Source: Pontibacter burrus
GTDB lineage: Bacteria; Bacteroidota; Bacteroidia; Cytophagales; Hymenobacteraceae
Reading direction: 5' to 3'
Length of the DNA stretch: 64,000 nucleotides
Assembly: GCF_010686685.1 (NCBI RefSeq)
Contig: NZ_JAAGWD010000001.1
Coordinates: 969,416-1,033,415, forward strand
Part shown: positions 17,748 to 27,359 of the stretch, piece by piece
How positions within the stretch are numbered: the first letter of the stretch is position 1
How the letters are laid out: each line of letters opens with the position of its first letter
The notes under the pieces: generated by a model
Told to the model about the DNA's origin: nothing
What the model saw: only the letters and a program-made list of their open reading frames with translations
Databases searched by the model: none
Position numbers and translations under genes: made by a program

Positions 17748-18443
17748 AATAGCCTGTAATTCGCTCAGGCAGTGTATTTCAAAAGTCGGCTTTGGCCTGA
17801 GTTTTCTGGTGCTCTTTTCCGGATTAAAATAAACCTGGTCTATACCTGCGGCACGTGCTCCATCAATATCGCATTCCAGATTATCCCCGATCATCAAACA
17901 ATCTTCCGGCTTTACATTTATGCGCTTCAGTGCGTGCTCAAACATGCGCTTATCAGGTTTCTTATAGCCGCAGCACTCCGATGTTACTACCTCTTTAAAA
18001 TAGCCATGCAAGTTGGATGCGGTCATTTTTATTGCCTGTATCTCTTTAAAGCCATTGGTGATTATGTGCAAACCATACTTAGGCTGCAGATAGCTCAGTA
18101 CTTCGTGTGTATAGGGGAAAACGGCCGTTTTGGTTGGGCAAAGTGTGGTGTAGTCTTCCGAAATGCCCTGCGGTACTTCTTCAGGTTTCAAACCAAGGCC
18201 TGTTAGCGTACGGACGAAGCGCTGCTCGCGGAGTTCCTGCTGGTTTATTTTGCCTTTGTTATACAGGTCCCAGAGCAGGTGGTTTACGAATTTATATTTT
18301 CTGTAAAACGAATCGCAATCAAACTTTTTGAAGTCGGCCAGGTTGTAACTATGGAAAAGGGTAAAGAGCGTTTCTTCGGAATTCTTCTCAAAATCCCATA
18401 GTGTGTGGTCCAGGTCGAAGAGCAGATGTTTATATGTTCTCAT
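17742..18443 (-). CDS. HAD-superfamily hydrolase, YjjG-like nucleotidase
   Basis: This is a 233-residue cytoplasmic phosphatase of the haloacid dehalogenase superfamily. Motif I is LFDLDHTLWDF near the N-terminus, motif II is IITNGF, motif III is the Lys of CGYKKPDKRMF, and motif IV is MIGDNLECDIDGARAAG. The family resembles YjjG-type nucleotidases that remove phosphate from (non-canonical) pyrimidine nucleotides; the substrate here is an inference. The frame is open 58 codons further upstream, but the ATG at 18443 (MRTYKHLLFDLDHT) fits the family start. An ArsR regulator gene lies upstream on the same strand, 130 bases away. Confidence 0.88.
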   Translation of the reverse strand: MRTYKHLLFDLDHTLWDFEKNSEETLFTLFHSYNLADFKKFDCDSFYRKYKFVNHLLWDLYNKGKINQQELREQRFVRTLTGLGLKPEEVPQGISEDYTTLCPTKTAVFPYTHEVLSYLQPKYGLHIITNGFKEIQAIKMTASNLHGYFKEVVTSECCGYKKPDKRMFEHALKRINVKPEDCLMIGDNLECDIDGARAAGIDQVYFNPEKSTRKLRPKPTFEIHCLSELQAIL

Positions 18444-18573
18444 ATGTGATTTTCGTGAGGGTTTAATTAAAACGGGCAGCTGGCCTGTATGTTTAAAAAT
18501 TGTATCGTTTTTGTGGGTTTTATTAGCTGGCAACAATAATGTCGGGTCTGCAGAGTTATAGTGCAGGGCTGAT

Positions 18574-18960
18574 CTAAAAGTTTGTCCAGTGGCGGTTGTG
18601 GAGCTTATTAACTGCAAGCTCGCGGTTAGAATACAGGATCTGGTACGTTTCCTGGTCTTTAAGTAAGGTGCTGTCGCGTTCCAGGTAAGTAAAGATCTGG
18701 TTCAGCATATCGGCAGCTTCGTCTTTAAGTGAGTAATAAACCCATTGGTCTAGTTTACGGGGAGCTACAAGGCCGGCATTGCGCAGGTAAGCCAGGTGCC
18801 TGGAGGTCTTGGTCTGAGTGTAATCCAAGACCTGTTCCAGGTCTGAAATGCACATTTCCTTGTTGCGCAGAATCAGGTGCAGGATACGCACCCGCGACTC
18901 ATCGGCCAGTGCCTTAAATATCTGTTCGCCAAAAGCTAAACTAAAATGTTTTAACCGCAT
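18574..18960 (-). CDS. ArsR-family transcriptional regulator
   Basis: The 128-residue winged-helix regulator starts at MRLKHFSLAFGEQIF (ATG at 18960). The DNA-binding part CISDLEQVLDYTQTKTSRHLAYLRNAGLV spans about 37-65 and is followed by the wing WVYYSLKDE. Only one cysteine (Cys37) is present and the classic metal-binding CVC motif is missing, so a metal sensor role is not supported. It is divergent from a secreted-protein gene 74 bases away. CAAAAATA at 18981-18988 reads TATTTTTG on its coding strand and could be the -7 box. Confidence 0.88.
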   Translation of the reverse strand: MRLKHFSLAFGEQIFKALADESRVRILHLILRNKEMCISDLEQVLDYTQTKTSRHLAYLRNAGLVAPRKLDQWVYYSLKDEAADMLNQIFTYLERDSTLLKDQETYQILYSNRELAVNKLHNRHWTNF

Positions 18961-19034
18961 GATTCTGTTTCCAACGCAAACAAAAATAGCCAAAAGCTGC
19001 TATAATAAAATAATAAACCCTATAATTGTACTAC

Positions 19035-19691
19035 ATGAAGTCGATATTTAGTCACGTGAAGTTGTACAAAATAGTAGCTGCCACTATCCTTGTTTTAGTG
19101 GCTTTTGCCGCTATGCCGGAACAGGCAAAAGCGCAGGGCGGTAAGCGGGTAGTACAGTTGTCGGGGTTTGTAACTATAGGCGATAGCCTGTATGGCGTAA
19201 GCAGTGTAAGTGTGTATGTGCCTGGTACAAACCGTGGTGTACAAACCAACCAATATGGCTTTTTCTCGCTACCGGTACTCACCGGCGATACAGTTATTTT
19301 CAGCGCCCTGGGTTATAAAAGGGAAACGCTGGTAATCCCCAAAACCTACCCTTCTGACAGTTACTCCATCATTATGCAAATGCAGGAGGCGGCAATAGAG
19401 CTATCGGAGGTGAAAGTAATACCATGGGCCACAGAACGTGATTTTAAGGAAGCAGTATTAGCCCTGAAACTGCCCGACGAGGGACGTACTGCGGCCAACC
19501 GGAACCTGGACCCCGAACGTTTGCGTGAGCTGTTTGAAGTTGTGCCGATGGATGGAAATGCCAACTCGAGGGTGTTTAACCAACAGCAGCGCATACAGCA
19601 GCAAAACCGCCACATGATACCAACTATAAGCCCGTTTGCGGTGCTTAAGCTGTTGGATATGTTAAAGAATGGTGAATTTAAAAAGCAATAG
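19035..19691 (+). CDS. Secreted protein with carboxypeptidase-regulatory-like domain
   Basis: The 218-residue protein has a signal peptide ending AKAQG (about residue 34) and then a beta-sandwich of the CarboxypepD_reg-like type (about 38-120; VQLSGFVTIGDSLYGVSSVSVYV, QTNQYGFFSLPV, VIFSALGYKRETLVIP). Such domains are common at the start of TonB-dependent receptors and in envelope proteins of Bacteroidota. Here it ends in a Gln/Arg/Asn-rich tail, with no barrel. I start at the ATG at 19035, nine bases inside a longer TTG-started frame. Function unknown. Confidence 0.8.
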   Translation: MKSIFSHVKLYKIVAATILVLVAFAAMPEQAKAQGGKRVVQLSGFVTIGDSLYGVSSVSVYVPGTNRGVQTNQYGFFSLPVLTGDTVIFSALGYKRETLVIPKTYPSDSYSIIMQMQEAAIELSEVKVIPWATERDFKEAVLALKLPDEGRTAANRNLDPERLRELFEVVPMDGNANSRVFNQQQRIQQQNRHMIPTISPFAVLKLLDMLKNGEFKKQ

Positions 19692-19892
19692 ATATGCAGT
19701 GTTGTATGTTGCTCTTTGCTTGTTGTTGTAGCTATGTTGCTAACCAGTTTATAGTTATCTAGAAACTGCCCGAAGCAGTAATTGGTAACTATGCACCATT
19801 CGATCCGTTATTTGGCAATGTAGCTGTTTTTAGATGCTACATCTGCAGCCAGCCCTTTAAGGGGGTGCTGCCTAAGCTAAATAAATGATCAT

Positions 19893-21239
19893 ATGCTTCC
19901 AGTAACAAACCTCGCATTAAATATACCCGAAACACAGAAGCCACGTGTTGTTATAATAGGTGGTGGATTTGGCGGAATTAACCTTGCCAAAAAACTACGC
20001 GGAAAAAATTTCCAGGTCGTGATGTTCGATAAGCAGAACTACCATGGATTCTGGCCGCTGCTTTACCAGGTTGCCACTGCCGGCCTTGAGCCTGATGCCA
20101 TTGCGGAACCGCTCCGTAAATTATTTGGTGGGGATACCTATAAGGATTTCTATTTCCGGTTGGTTAAGGTTACCTCAGTAAACCCCGAAACCAAAACTGT
20201 TACCACACTTATTGGCGATATCTCTTATGATTACCTGGTTATTGCGACCGGTACCAAAACCAACTATTTCGGTAATGAGCAGGTGAAGAAGTTCTCCTTC
20301 CCGCTCAAAAAAATTCCGGATGCCCTGAACCTTCGCAGCCAGATGCTTCAATGTTTTGAGCAGGCTAGTATGACACCGGACCCTGAAATGCAGCAAAGCC
20401 TGATGAACTTTGTGGTAGTAGGGGGCGGACCAACCGGTGTGGAGCTGGCTGGTGCCCTGGCCGAAATGAAGCGCCACGTACTACCCGCCGACTACCCGGG
20501 CGTAGACATCAGCAAAATGAATATTTACCTGGTAGAGGGAATGAACCGCTTGTTGCCGCCCATGTCTGAAAAGTCAAGCGAGAAGACCTATAAATACCTG
20601 AAAGAGCTAGGCGTTAACATTATTCTGGGCACGCTGGTAGAGTCTTACGATGGAGAGTGGGCTGTGCTGAAGAACGATAAACGCATACATACCAACACGC
20701 TTATCTGGGCTGCCGGGGTAGCCGGAGCACTGGTAGATGGTTTACCTCCTGAAACTATAGAACGTGGTCGGATACTGGTAAATGAGTTCAACCAAGTGCT
20801 GGGGTATCCTGATATTTTTGCGATCGGGGATATTGCCATGATGAAAACCGAAGAATGGCCAAAAGGACACCCAGGGGTAGCGCAGCCTGCTATACAGCAG
20901 GGTAGCCTGCTAGGCAAGAACCTGGTGCGCCTGCAGGAAAATAAGCCGCTCGAGAAGTTTAAATACACGGATAAAGGTTCGCTGGCGATTATAGGCCGTA
21001 ACAGAGCCGTTGCCGACTTGCCGGGTAAAATGCATTTTGGTGGTTTTATAGCATGGGCCATCTGGCTGTTTGTGCACGTAATGGCGCTGGTTGGTTTCCG
21101 CAACAAACTGGTGGTACTTAGCAACTGGGTATACAAATTCTTTACCTACGAGAACGGGACCCGCCTTATTATCCGGCCATTTGTTCGGAAAGGAGACAAG
21201 ATCAAACAACGGTTCTTCGACCGGTTCGATGCAGAATAA
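19893..21239 (+). CDS. ndh: Type II NADH:quinone oxidoreductase
   Basis: This is a single-subunit, non-pumping FAD enzyme that oxidises NADH and reduces quinone at the inner membrane face. The 448 residues include the FAD-binding VVIIGGGFGGINLAKKL (about 19-35), the NAD-binding VVVGGGPTGVELAGALAEM (about 173-191), the FAD-contact IFAIGDIAMM, and a hydrophobic C-terminal anchor (about 384-415, FGGFIAWAIWLFVHVMALVGF). With complex I encoded 3 kb away, the cell has two ways to feed NADH electrons to quinone. Confidence 0.93.
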   Translation: MLPVTNLALNIPETQKPRVVIIGGGFGGINLAKKLRGKNFQVVMFDKQNYHGFWPLLYQVATAGLEPDAIAEPLRKLFGGDTYKDFYFRLVKVTSVNPETKTVTTLIGDISYDYLVIATGTKTNYFGNEQVKKFSFPLKKIPDALNLRSQMLQCFEQASMTPDPEMQQSLMNFVVVGGGPTGVELAGALAEMKRHVLPADYPGVDISKMNIYLVEGMNRLLPPMSEKSSEKTYKYLKELGVNIILGTLVESYDGEWAVLKNDKRIHTNTLIWAAGVAGALVDGLPPETIERGRILVNEFNQVLGYPDIFAIGDIAMMKTEEWPKGHPGVAQPAIQQGSLLGKNLVRLQENKPLEKFKYTDKGSLAIIGRNRAVADLPGKMHFGGFIAWAIWLFVHVMALVGFRNKLVVLSNWVYKFFTYENGTRLIIRPFVRKGDKIKQRFFDRFDAE

Positions 21240-21240
21240 A

Positions 21241-21277
21241 CAAAAAGAGCAGCCTTTGAGAGCTGCTCTTTTTGTTT
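21241..21277. terminator. Terminator of the ndh gene, probably bidirectional
   Basis: A perfect 13-base stem, CAAAAAGAGCAGC with GCTGCTCTTTTTG, encloses CTTTGAGA. It starts right after the ndh stop. Confidence 0.88.
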
Positions 21278-21418
21278 CTATAGTTCTGAAGGTCTCAGAA
21301 AATGACTGCTGCAACTATAGCACTATAGTTCTGCCTAAGAAAATAAAACTATCTTATAGTTGAATGGTTATAATTACGGAACTATAGGTTAGCTATTATG
21401 TGTAAACTATAGTTTATT

Positions 21419-22015
21419 TCAGAAAAAGATATTGGCTTTCATCATCAGGATCAGGGAGATTCCTGCTACAGCACTCGAAAGCACCATTATCCAGTCGCGG
21501 CGTTTGGCATTGAACAGGTTCTGAATTAGGAACGCCACGATCAGCACCAGAAATACAAAAAGCAACTGGCTCAGTTCTATACCCACATTAAAAGCCAGCA
21601 TTTTGAGCCAGGCATCGTCACCGCGGCGAAACAATGATTTCAGGTGATTCGAGAACCCTAAACCGTGCACCAACCCTATGAGAACCGCAACCAGGTTATA
21701 GACCGAGAAAATGGTGTGTTGCTTATTGGCGGCACCTTTCAGCCTGAAAAAGTTTATAACACAGACTAAGAAGATCGTAGCCGGCATCAGGAACCGGATA
21801 AGCCCTTTATCGAATTGGATAATGTGAAATGCTGATAGGGCAAGGGCTATGGAGAGGCCAATGGTGAAGCAGGTAATGAGTGCAACTACCCTTCGCCAAT
21901 CACCTATAGTATAAACAGCGCACAAAGCAATCAGGAGCAGCAGATGATCATAAGCTTTCAGGTCAAAGACATGATGAAAACCCAGCTCCAGGTAAGTATA
22001 AAATACAGTTGACAA
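21419..22015 (-). CDS. HupE/UreJ-family membrane protein
   Basis: The 198-residue protein has about six hydrophobic segments. It carries the family's conserved histidines in LGFHHVFDLKAYDHLLLLIAL (about 11-31) and LIGLVHGLGFSN (about 112-123). HupE/UreJ proteins are thought to be metal (nickel or cobalt) transporters. No hydrogenase or urease gene is near, so the substrate is open. A perfect AACTATAGTT palindrome lies five bases after its stop. Confidence 0.8.
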   Translation of the reverse strand: MSTVFYTYLELGFHHVFDLKAYDHLLLLIALCAVYTIGDWRRVVALITCFTIGLSIALALSAFHIIQFDKGLIRFLMPATIFLVCVINFFRLKGAANKQHTIFSVYNLVAVLIGLVHGLGFSNHLKSLFRRGDDAWLKMLAFNVGIELSQLLFVFLVLIVAFLIQNLFNAKRRDWIMVLSSAVAGISLILMMKANIFF

Positions 22016-22172
22016 GATGCTTGATGTATGGTTGGCAAAAGTTAGACGGTAAATTACAGGATTATACTTTTGTGTGCAACAAGATATAGTTGCGTATTTC
22101 CTGAACTATAGCAACAAGATAAATTTGCTTTGTTAAGAGGCACAGTCGTCTAAAAATTATTACCTTTTATTT

Positions 22173-22907
22173 ATGTTAAGGCACTTAGGCAATCGCAGAA
22201 ATTTCAGGCATAATATAAAGCTGGCAGCTATACTTTGTCTTACTGCCGGTTTTGTAAATATTGCCGGGTTGCTTGCATTTGCTGTACTCACTACAAACGT
22301 TACAGGCCATGTCGCTTTTTTTGCAGAGAACCTGGCGCAGGGCGACTTTCGTGGTGCCCGGATCATCGGCCTCTGGATGTTAATGTTTCTGACGGGAGCA
22401 TTTACCTCGAGCTTTATAATTAGCAGAATAGGCCGCGATCAGGTATTTGCTTATACATTGCCTATACTGCTAGAGATTTGTATACTGTTAGTGAATGGCA
22501 TTTATGGCTATAGTTACGATGGGAGCCTGATTAAGGCAGAGCTCTTTGCAGGTAGCCTGTTATTTGCAATGGGCCTGCAGAATGCCATGGTGTCCATGAT
22601 CTCAGGCTCTGTAGTACGTACTACGCACCTCACAGGCATTTTCACAGATCTGGGTATAGAACTGGCAGCAGCTACCTTGCCAGCAGCCCTTAAAAAGCAT
22701 GGGTTAAAACAGCGGATCGTGCTCCGGATCGTTATCATCCTGTTCTTTTTGGGAGGGGCTATAGCCGGGGGCTATGTGTTTCCGCTGCTTCGGCATTATA
22801 CTTTCCTGATTCCGGCAGGACTCCTGTTTATAGCTATGTTCTACGATATCTCAAGGATGAGACTTAAAAAACTGGTTCGGTACCTGCGCTACAGACTCAG
22901 GTTGTAG
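22173..22907 (+). CDS. DUF1275 (YoaK-like) membrane protein
   Basis: The 244-residue protein has about six membrane segments. It shows the family patterns LCLTAGFVNIAGLLAFAVLTTNVTGHVAFFAENLA (about 22-56) and AMGLQNAMVSMISGSVVRTTHLTGIFTDLG (about 132-161). Members are inner-membrane proteins of unknown role. The C-terminus is very Arg/Lys-rich (last 15 residues), probably cytoplasmic. Confidence 0.85.
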   Translation: MLRHLGNRRNFRHNIKLAAILCLTAGFVNIAGLLAFAVLTTNVTGHVAFFAENLAQGDFRGARIIGLWMLMFLTGAFTSSFIISRIGRDQVFAYTLPILLEICILLVNGIYGYSYDGSLIKAELFAGSLLFAMGLQNAMVSMISGSVVRTTHLTGIFTDLGIELAAATLPAALKKHGLKQRIVLRIVIILFFLGGAIAGGYVFPLLRHYTFLIPAGLLFIAMFYDISRMRLKKLVRYLRYRLRL

Positions 22908-22917
22908 TAAAATAAAA

Positions 22918-22945
22918 GCGCCGGCAAACTATAGTTTACCGGCGC
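22918..22945. terminator. Hairpin terminator with AACTATAGTT at its apex
   Basis: GCGCCGGCAAACT and AGTTTACCGGCGC (one mismatch) meet at the central palindrome AACTATAGTT (22927-22936). It lies between the converging DUF1275 and DUF4142 genes and would serve both. Confidence 0.75.
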
Positions 22946-22967
22946 ACTACCTATAGTTTAATTTGTA

Positions 22968-23591
22968 TTAATCTACATTATCTTCAATATCAGAAGCCAT
23001 TTGTCTGTGAGATTGTAGTGTAGGCAAAGTTTTGGTTGCAAACGCTTTTACAGTCGGGTCCTGTGCATTTCGGCTTTTCGCTTCAAACATGGCGATATCC
23101 ATTTCGTGGGCACGCTCCATTATATCCATGTATTTTTCGTTGAAGTTGTTGCCGGTATAGTTGTTCAGTTCATCCATCATTTGCTGGTGCATCGGCATCA
23201 ACGCCTGTGTCAGGCTCATACCCATTTGCGAGGCTATAGTACCCATTTCCTGCGTTGCCTGCGTGTGATGGTCGACCATCATCTTGGCGTAGTCTTTTAC
23301 TTTCTGGTCGGTGGCGCGCTGCTGTGCAAGATTACCAGCCTGTACCTCAAAAGCATTGCTGCTGGCTGCTGTCGACATAAACGTGGCATCATCCATGTTG
23401 GTCATAGTAGTCATGTCGCCGGTTGTTGTGGTGGTGCTGGTTGCATTTCCTGTGTCTGTTCCCGTCATGTCACCAGTGTCCTGTGTGGTCATGTCGCCGG
23501 TTGTGGTAGTATCGGTTGTAGTGTCTGTGCTGGAACAGGCGGAGCCCACTAGCATAGCGCCGGCAGCGAATAAGAATAGTAGTTTTTTCAT
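22968..23591 (-). CDS. DUF4142 lipoprotein with Thr/Asp-rich linker
   Basis: The 207-residue protein has a lipoprotein signal (lipobox VGSAC, Cys19), so it is likely membrane-anchored and faces the periplasm. Next comes a low-complexity linker of Thr, Asp, Gly and Met (about 20-68), then a DUF4142 helical bundle (about 69-205, with FMSTAASSNAFEVQAGNLAQQRA and YAKMMVDHHTQATQEM). The domain is ferritin-like in shape and rich in Met and His, but no metal role is proven for the family. Confidence 0.88.
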   Translation of the reverse strand: MKKLLFLFAAGAMLVGSACSSTDTTTDTTTTGDMTTQDTGDMTGTDTGNATSTTTTTGDMTTMTNMDDATFMSTAASSNAFEVQAGNLAQQRATDQKVKDYAKMMVDHHTQATQEMGTIASQMGMSLTQALMPMHQQMMDELNNYTGNNFNEKYMDIMERAHEMDIAMFEAKSRNAQDPTVKAFATKTLPTLQSHRQMASDIEDNVD

Positions 23592-23744
23592 AGCTTTTAA
23601 GGAAAATGTTAAAATCAGCTATGTATACGGTCCGATGGGGTAGTGGTTGAGATATAGGTATACAACCCTATGCTTGATAGTAACTATAAGGCAGGACCTC
23701 CTATCAATATACTTCGGATAGCTGCTTCGTGGCAGGAAAAATAA

Positions 23745-23774
23745 AAAGCACCACTTCAGAAGAAGTGGCGCTTT
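23745..23774 (-). terminator. Terminator of clpB
   Basis: AAAGCACCACTTC and GAAGTGGCGCTTT (one mismatch) form a hairpin that is followed by T residues on the minus strand, 37 bases beyond the clpB stop. Confidence 0.7.
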
Positions 23775-23810
23775 CAATGTAGCTATACTTTAAACTAATC
23801 AATTACTCAT

Positions 23811-26429
23811 TTACTCGTTTGTCGGAATCTGCACATCCACGTTGTTGAAGTGGATGCGGCCATCTTCCAGCACGGCTTCCACCACAGAATCTTTGTTGAT
23901 AGTGCCAGCCAGGATTTCCTTCGACAGCTCGTTAAGTACCTGGCGCTGCAGTACACGCTTCAATGGGCGGGCACCAAACTGCGGATCGTAGCCTTGCTCG
24001 GCCAGGTAATCCAGCACCTCGTCTGTTGCGATCAGGCGTATGCCGGCTTCGTCCAGACGATCCTGAATATGGCCAAACTGAATGGTAACGATCTTGCGGA
24101 TATCCTCCCGGCTCAGCGGACGGAACATCACCAGCTCATCGATACGGTTCAGGAACTCCGGCCTTACCGATTTTTTCAGCAGCTCGAACACTTCATCCTT
24201 TGTCCTCTCAATCACCTCGTCATGGTTTATCTCATCCATCAGCTCAAAGTTGCTTTGGATGATGTGTGAACCGATGTTAGAAGTCATGATGATGATCGTG
24301 TTCTTGAAGTTCACCACACGGCCTTTGCTGTCTGTCAGGCGACCATCGTCGAGCACCTGCAGCAGAATGTTGAACACATCCGGGTGCGCTTTCTCGATCT
24401 CATCCAACAGTACCACAGAATACGGTTTACGACGCACAGCTTCTGTTAACTGACCACCTTCATCGTAACCCACGTAGCCTGGAGGTGCCCCAATCATACG
24501 GCTCACGGCGTGGCGCTCCTGGTACTCACTCATGTCAATGCGCACCATGGCGTTCTCATCATTGAACAGGTAATCGGCCAGAGCCTTAGCCAACTCGGTT
24601 TTACCCACCCCGGTCGTACCCAGGAAAATGAACGAACCGATCGGACGTTTCGGGTCCTGCATACCAGCACGGCTGCGGCGCACAGCGTCGGATATAGCCT
24701 CTATAGCTTCTTCCTGACCAGCTACACGTTTGCCTAACTCCTGCTCTAAGTGCAACAGTTTCTCGCGGTCGCTCTGCAGCATTTTACTTACCGGAATACC
24801 AGTCCACTTGGCAACTATTTCTGCTATGTCTTCAGAGTTCACTTCCTCCTTCAGCATTGGGTTTTCGCCCTGCATCTGGCGTACCTGTTCCTGTAGTTCT
24901 TTCAGGTGTGCCTCCGCCTCCTGAATCTTGCCATAGCGAAGTTCGGCCACACGGCCATAGTCACCGCTGCGTTCAGCCTGCTCTGCTTCTAGCTTATAGT
25001 TCTCTATGTTCTCTTTCTCTTTCTGGATGCCCTCAATGATCTGCTTTTCATTCTGCCACTTGGCTTTCAGGTCATCGCGTTTGGTGGACAGCTCGGCAAT
25101 CTCTTTCGAAAGTATGGCTTCCTTGTCGCGGTCGTTTTCGCGGCGGATGGCCTCCCGCTCAATCTCCAGCTGCATGATGCGGCGCTGAATCTCATCAAGC
25201 TCCACGGGCAGAGAGTCAATCTCAATGCGCAGTTTGGCGGCCGCTTCGTCCATCAGGTCAATAGCCTTGTCTGGTAAAAAGCGGTCAGTGATGTAGCGGT
25301 TGGATAACTCCACAGAAGCAATGATCGCATCATCTTTAATCCTAACGCCGTGGTGCACTTCATATTTATCTTTGATACCACGAAGTATAGAAATGGTGTC
25401 CTGTACGCTTGGTTCCTCTACCATTACCGCCTGGAAACGACGCTCCAGGGCTTTGTCCTTCTCAATGTATTTCTGATACTCTTTCAGCGTAGTGGCACCG
25501 ATGGCATGCAGTTCGCCACGCGCCAGGGCTGGTTTTAGCAAGTTAGCCGCGTCCATAGCGCTGTCGCCACCTGCTCCGGCACCAATCAACGTATGGATCT
25601 CATCGATAAAGAGCACGATCTCGCCTTCAGCATCCACCACCTCTTTGATTACCGCTTTCAGACGCTCCTCGAACTCACCTTTATACTTGGCACCTGCTAC
25701 CAGCAGACCCATGTCCAGGCTCATGAGGGTTTTGTTTTTCAGGTTCTCCGGTACGTCGCCACTCACGATGCGCTGCGCCAGGCCTTCCACTATAGCAGTT
25801 TTACCCACACCAGGCTCACCCAGCAGTACCGGGTTGTTTTTGGTGCGGCGGCTCAGGATCTGCAGCACGCGTCGAATCTCTTCGTCACGGCCAATTACCG
25901 GGTCGATCTTGCCACTGCGGGCCATTTCGTTCAGGTTGCGGGCATAGCGCTTCAGCGAGTTATACTTGGCCTCTGCGTTCTGGTCAGTAACTTTGGCTCC
26001 GCCACGCAATTCCTTTATTGCTTTCTTAAGGTCTTTCTCGTTAAAGCCCACATCCTTCATCAGGTTGGCTACACGGTCGCGCCCTGCTAATATCCCCAAT
26101 AATATGTGCTCAATAGCCACATACTCATCGCCGAACTCTTTTAAATAAGATGTTGCTTTCTGCAAAGCTGCTGCCGCATCGTTAGCCAGGTACGGGCTGC
26201 CGCCGCTCACTTTCGGGTAAGCAGCCACAATCTCATCCAGCTTGCTATGCAGGATGTTGCCGTTGATGTTGAGTTTCTGGAGCAGGAAGTTGGTTACGTT
26301 CTCATCTGTCTCCAGTATTGCTTTTAAAATATGCCCGGTTTCAATAGCCTGCTGCTGGTTGCCGCCTGCTATCTCAGTGGCCTTCTGGATGGCCTCCTGG
26401 GCTTTGATGGTATAGTTATTAAAGTTCAT
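23811..26429 (-). CDS. clpB: Disaggregase chaperone ClpB
   Basis: ClpB is a hexameric AAA+ chaperone that, with DnaK, pulls proteins out of aggregates after heat stress. The 872-residue protein has the N-terminal double Clp repeat (about 1-145), the first ATPase ring with GEPGVGKTA and [13 protein letters not shown], the coiled-coil middle domain (about 400-530, rich in Glu, Lys and Arg), and the second ring with [15 protein letters not shown] and [14 protein letters not shown]. The middle domain separates it from ClpA and ClpC. Length is normal. Confidence 0.97.
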   Translation of the reverse strand: MNFNNYTIKAQEAIQKATEIAGGNQQQAIETGHILKAILETDENVTNFLLQKLNINGNILHSKLDEIVAAYPKVSGGSPYLANDAAAALQKATSYLKEFGDEYVAIEHILLGILAGRDRVANLMKDVGFNEKDLKKAIKELRGGAKVTDQNAEAKYNSLKRYARNLNEMARSGKIDPVIGRDEEIRRVLQILSRRTKNNPVLLGEPGVGKTAIVEGLAQRIVSGDVPENLKNKTLMSLDMGLLVAGAKYKGEFEERLKAVIKEVVDAEGEIVLFIDEIHTLIGAGAGGDSAMDAANLLKPALARGELHAIGATTLKEYQKYIEKDKALERRFQAVMVEEPSVQDTISILRGIKDKYEVHHGVRIKDDAIIASVELSNRYITDRFLPDKAIDLMDEAAAKLRIEIDSLPVELDEIQRRIMQLEIEREAIRRENDRDKEAILSKEIAELSTKRDDLKAKWQNEKQIIEGIQKEKENIENYKLEAEQAERSGDYGRVAELRYGKIQEAEAHLKELQEQVRQMQGENPMLKEEVNSEDIAEIVAKWTGIPVSKMLQSDREKLLHLEQELGKRVAGQEEAIEAISDAVRRSRAGMQDPKRPIGSFIFLGTTGVGKTELAKALADYLFNDENAMVRIDMSEYQERHAVSRMIGAPPGYVGYDEGGQLTEAVRRKPYSVVLLDEIEKAHPDVFNILLQVLDDGRLTDSKGRVVNFKNTIIIMTSNIGSHIIQSNFELMDEINHDEVIERTKDEVFELLKKSVRPEFLNRIDELVMFRPLSREDIRKIVTIQFGHIQDRLDEAGIRLIATDEVLDYLAEQGYDPQFGARPLKRVLQRQVLNELSKEILAGTINKDSVVEAVLEDGRIHFNNVDVQIPTNE

Positions 26430-26859
26430 ATCCTTTACTCGTTTTCCCCCTGGTATTTAGTTCTACGAGCATAGCAGCAAAGGATACACCAATGGTATTT
26501 TGATATGATTTTACTGAAATTATGGCATAGTAAGAATGAGGTAAATGATAACATTAGGACAAAATGACCGGATAGTGTGTGGCGATCGATTTAAGCCATG
26601 TAATATTTACTTATCCCACTTATTAAATAAGCTAACTCTCAAACAATCCTTTGTGCATCCAGTAAAACTAATAATAGGGTAGGGAAGGAGTATAAATTCG
26701 CTGATCACTACTATACACTAAGTTACTTCTGCAGAAAAAACCGCGTTATACTCCTATACTTAAGACCCTCCGGGAATAGGCGATAAGAAAGGGAACTATT
26801 GAAGCGCAGAAGTTATATTTTCTGCTATTTGATTTACCAGTCCCTAATTAAAATTACGA
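26430..26859. other. 430-bp divergent intergenic region between clpB and a cupin gene
   Basis: The region is AT-rich and should contain both promoters. I see no good TTTG / TAnnTTTG pair. A possible small hairpin, GCAGAA with TTCTGC, is at about 26804-26823 before the cupin gene. I see no gene and no repeat here. Confidence 0.4.
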
Positions 26860-27237
26860 ATGGAAAAGGCTGTAACTATGGAGAAAGCTGAAGTCAAAAG
26901 CTTTGGAACTCCGGATGAAGTGAGAGATTTCCCGAAAGGAAAGTTGGAACTTGTTAAAGTGGGTGGGGCTCTTGTTGGAAAAGCTACCCTGGAACCTGGC
27001 TGGAGATGGTCGGAGTCGGTTAAGCCTATTGCAAAAACGGATAGTTGCCAGGCTGCTCATTTCCAGTACCATATAGCCGGCGTGCTGAGAGTGCGTATGG
27101 ATGATGGAACCGAGTTTGACTGTAAAGCAGGTGATGTTTCAACGCTACCGCCGGGGCATGATGCATGGGTGGTTGGAGATGAACCTGTTGTCTTGGTCGA
27201 TTTTCAGGGAATGGTAGATTATGCCAGATCGAAATAA
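26860..27237 (+). CDS. Small cupin-domain protein
   Basis: The 125-residue single-domain cupin has the barrel core ACQAAHFQYHIAGVLRVRMDDG-type strands (about 60-85) and the second cupin motif AGDVSTLPPGHDAWVVGDEP (about 91-110). Only part of the usual metal-binding His/Glu set is visible (His in HFQYH, His in PPGHDAW), so metal binding is uncertain. Two Met codons are possible at 26860 and 26878. Role unknown; it stands alone. Confidence 0.8.
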   Translation: MEKAVTMEKAEVKSFGTPDEVRDFPKGKLELVKVGGALVGKATLEPGWRWSESVKPIAKTDSCQAAHFQYHIAGVLRVRMDDGTEFDCKAGDVSTLPPGHDAWVVGDEPVVLVDFQGMVDYARSK

Positions 27238-27285
27238 GCAAGGCTTTTCTCCTTCTCGTTGGTCCTATAGTATCAGAAAAAAACA

Positions 27286-27311
27286 AGCCCCGGAAGTTTG
27301 CTTCCGGGGCT
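27286..27311. terminator. Bidirectional terminator between cupin and YceI genes
   Basis: A perfect 11-base stem, AGCCCCGGAAG with CTTCCGGGGCT, encloses TTTG. A-rich DNA precedes it, which gives the T-tract for minus-strand transcripts; on the plus strand only TATG follows the stem. Confidence 0.8.
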
Positions 27312-27359
27312 ATGAAATTTGATTAACAATTTATTTAACCTGCTGCATGCCTGCCTGTG

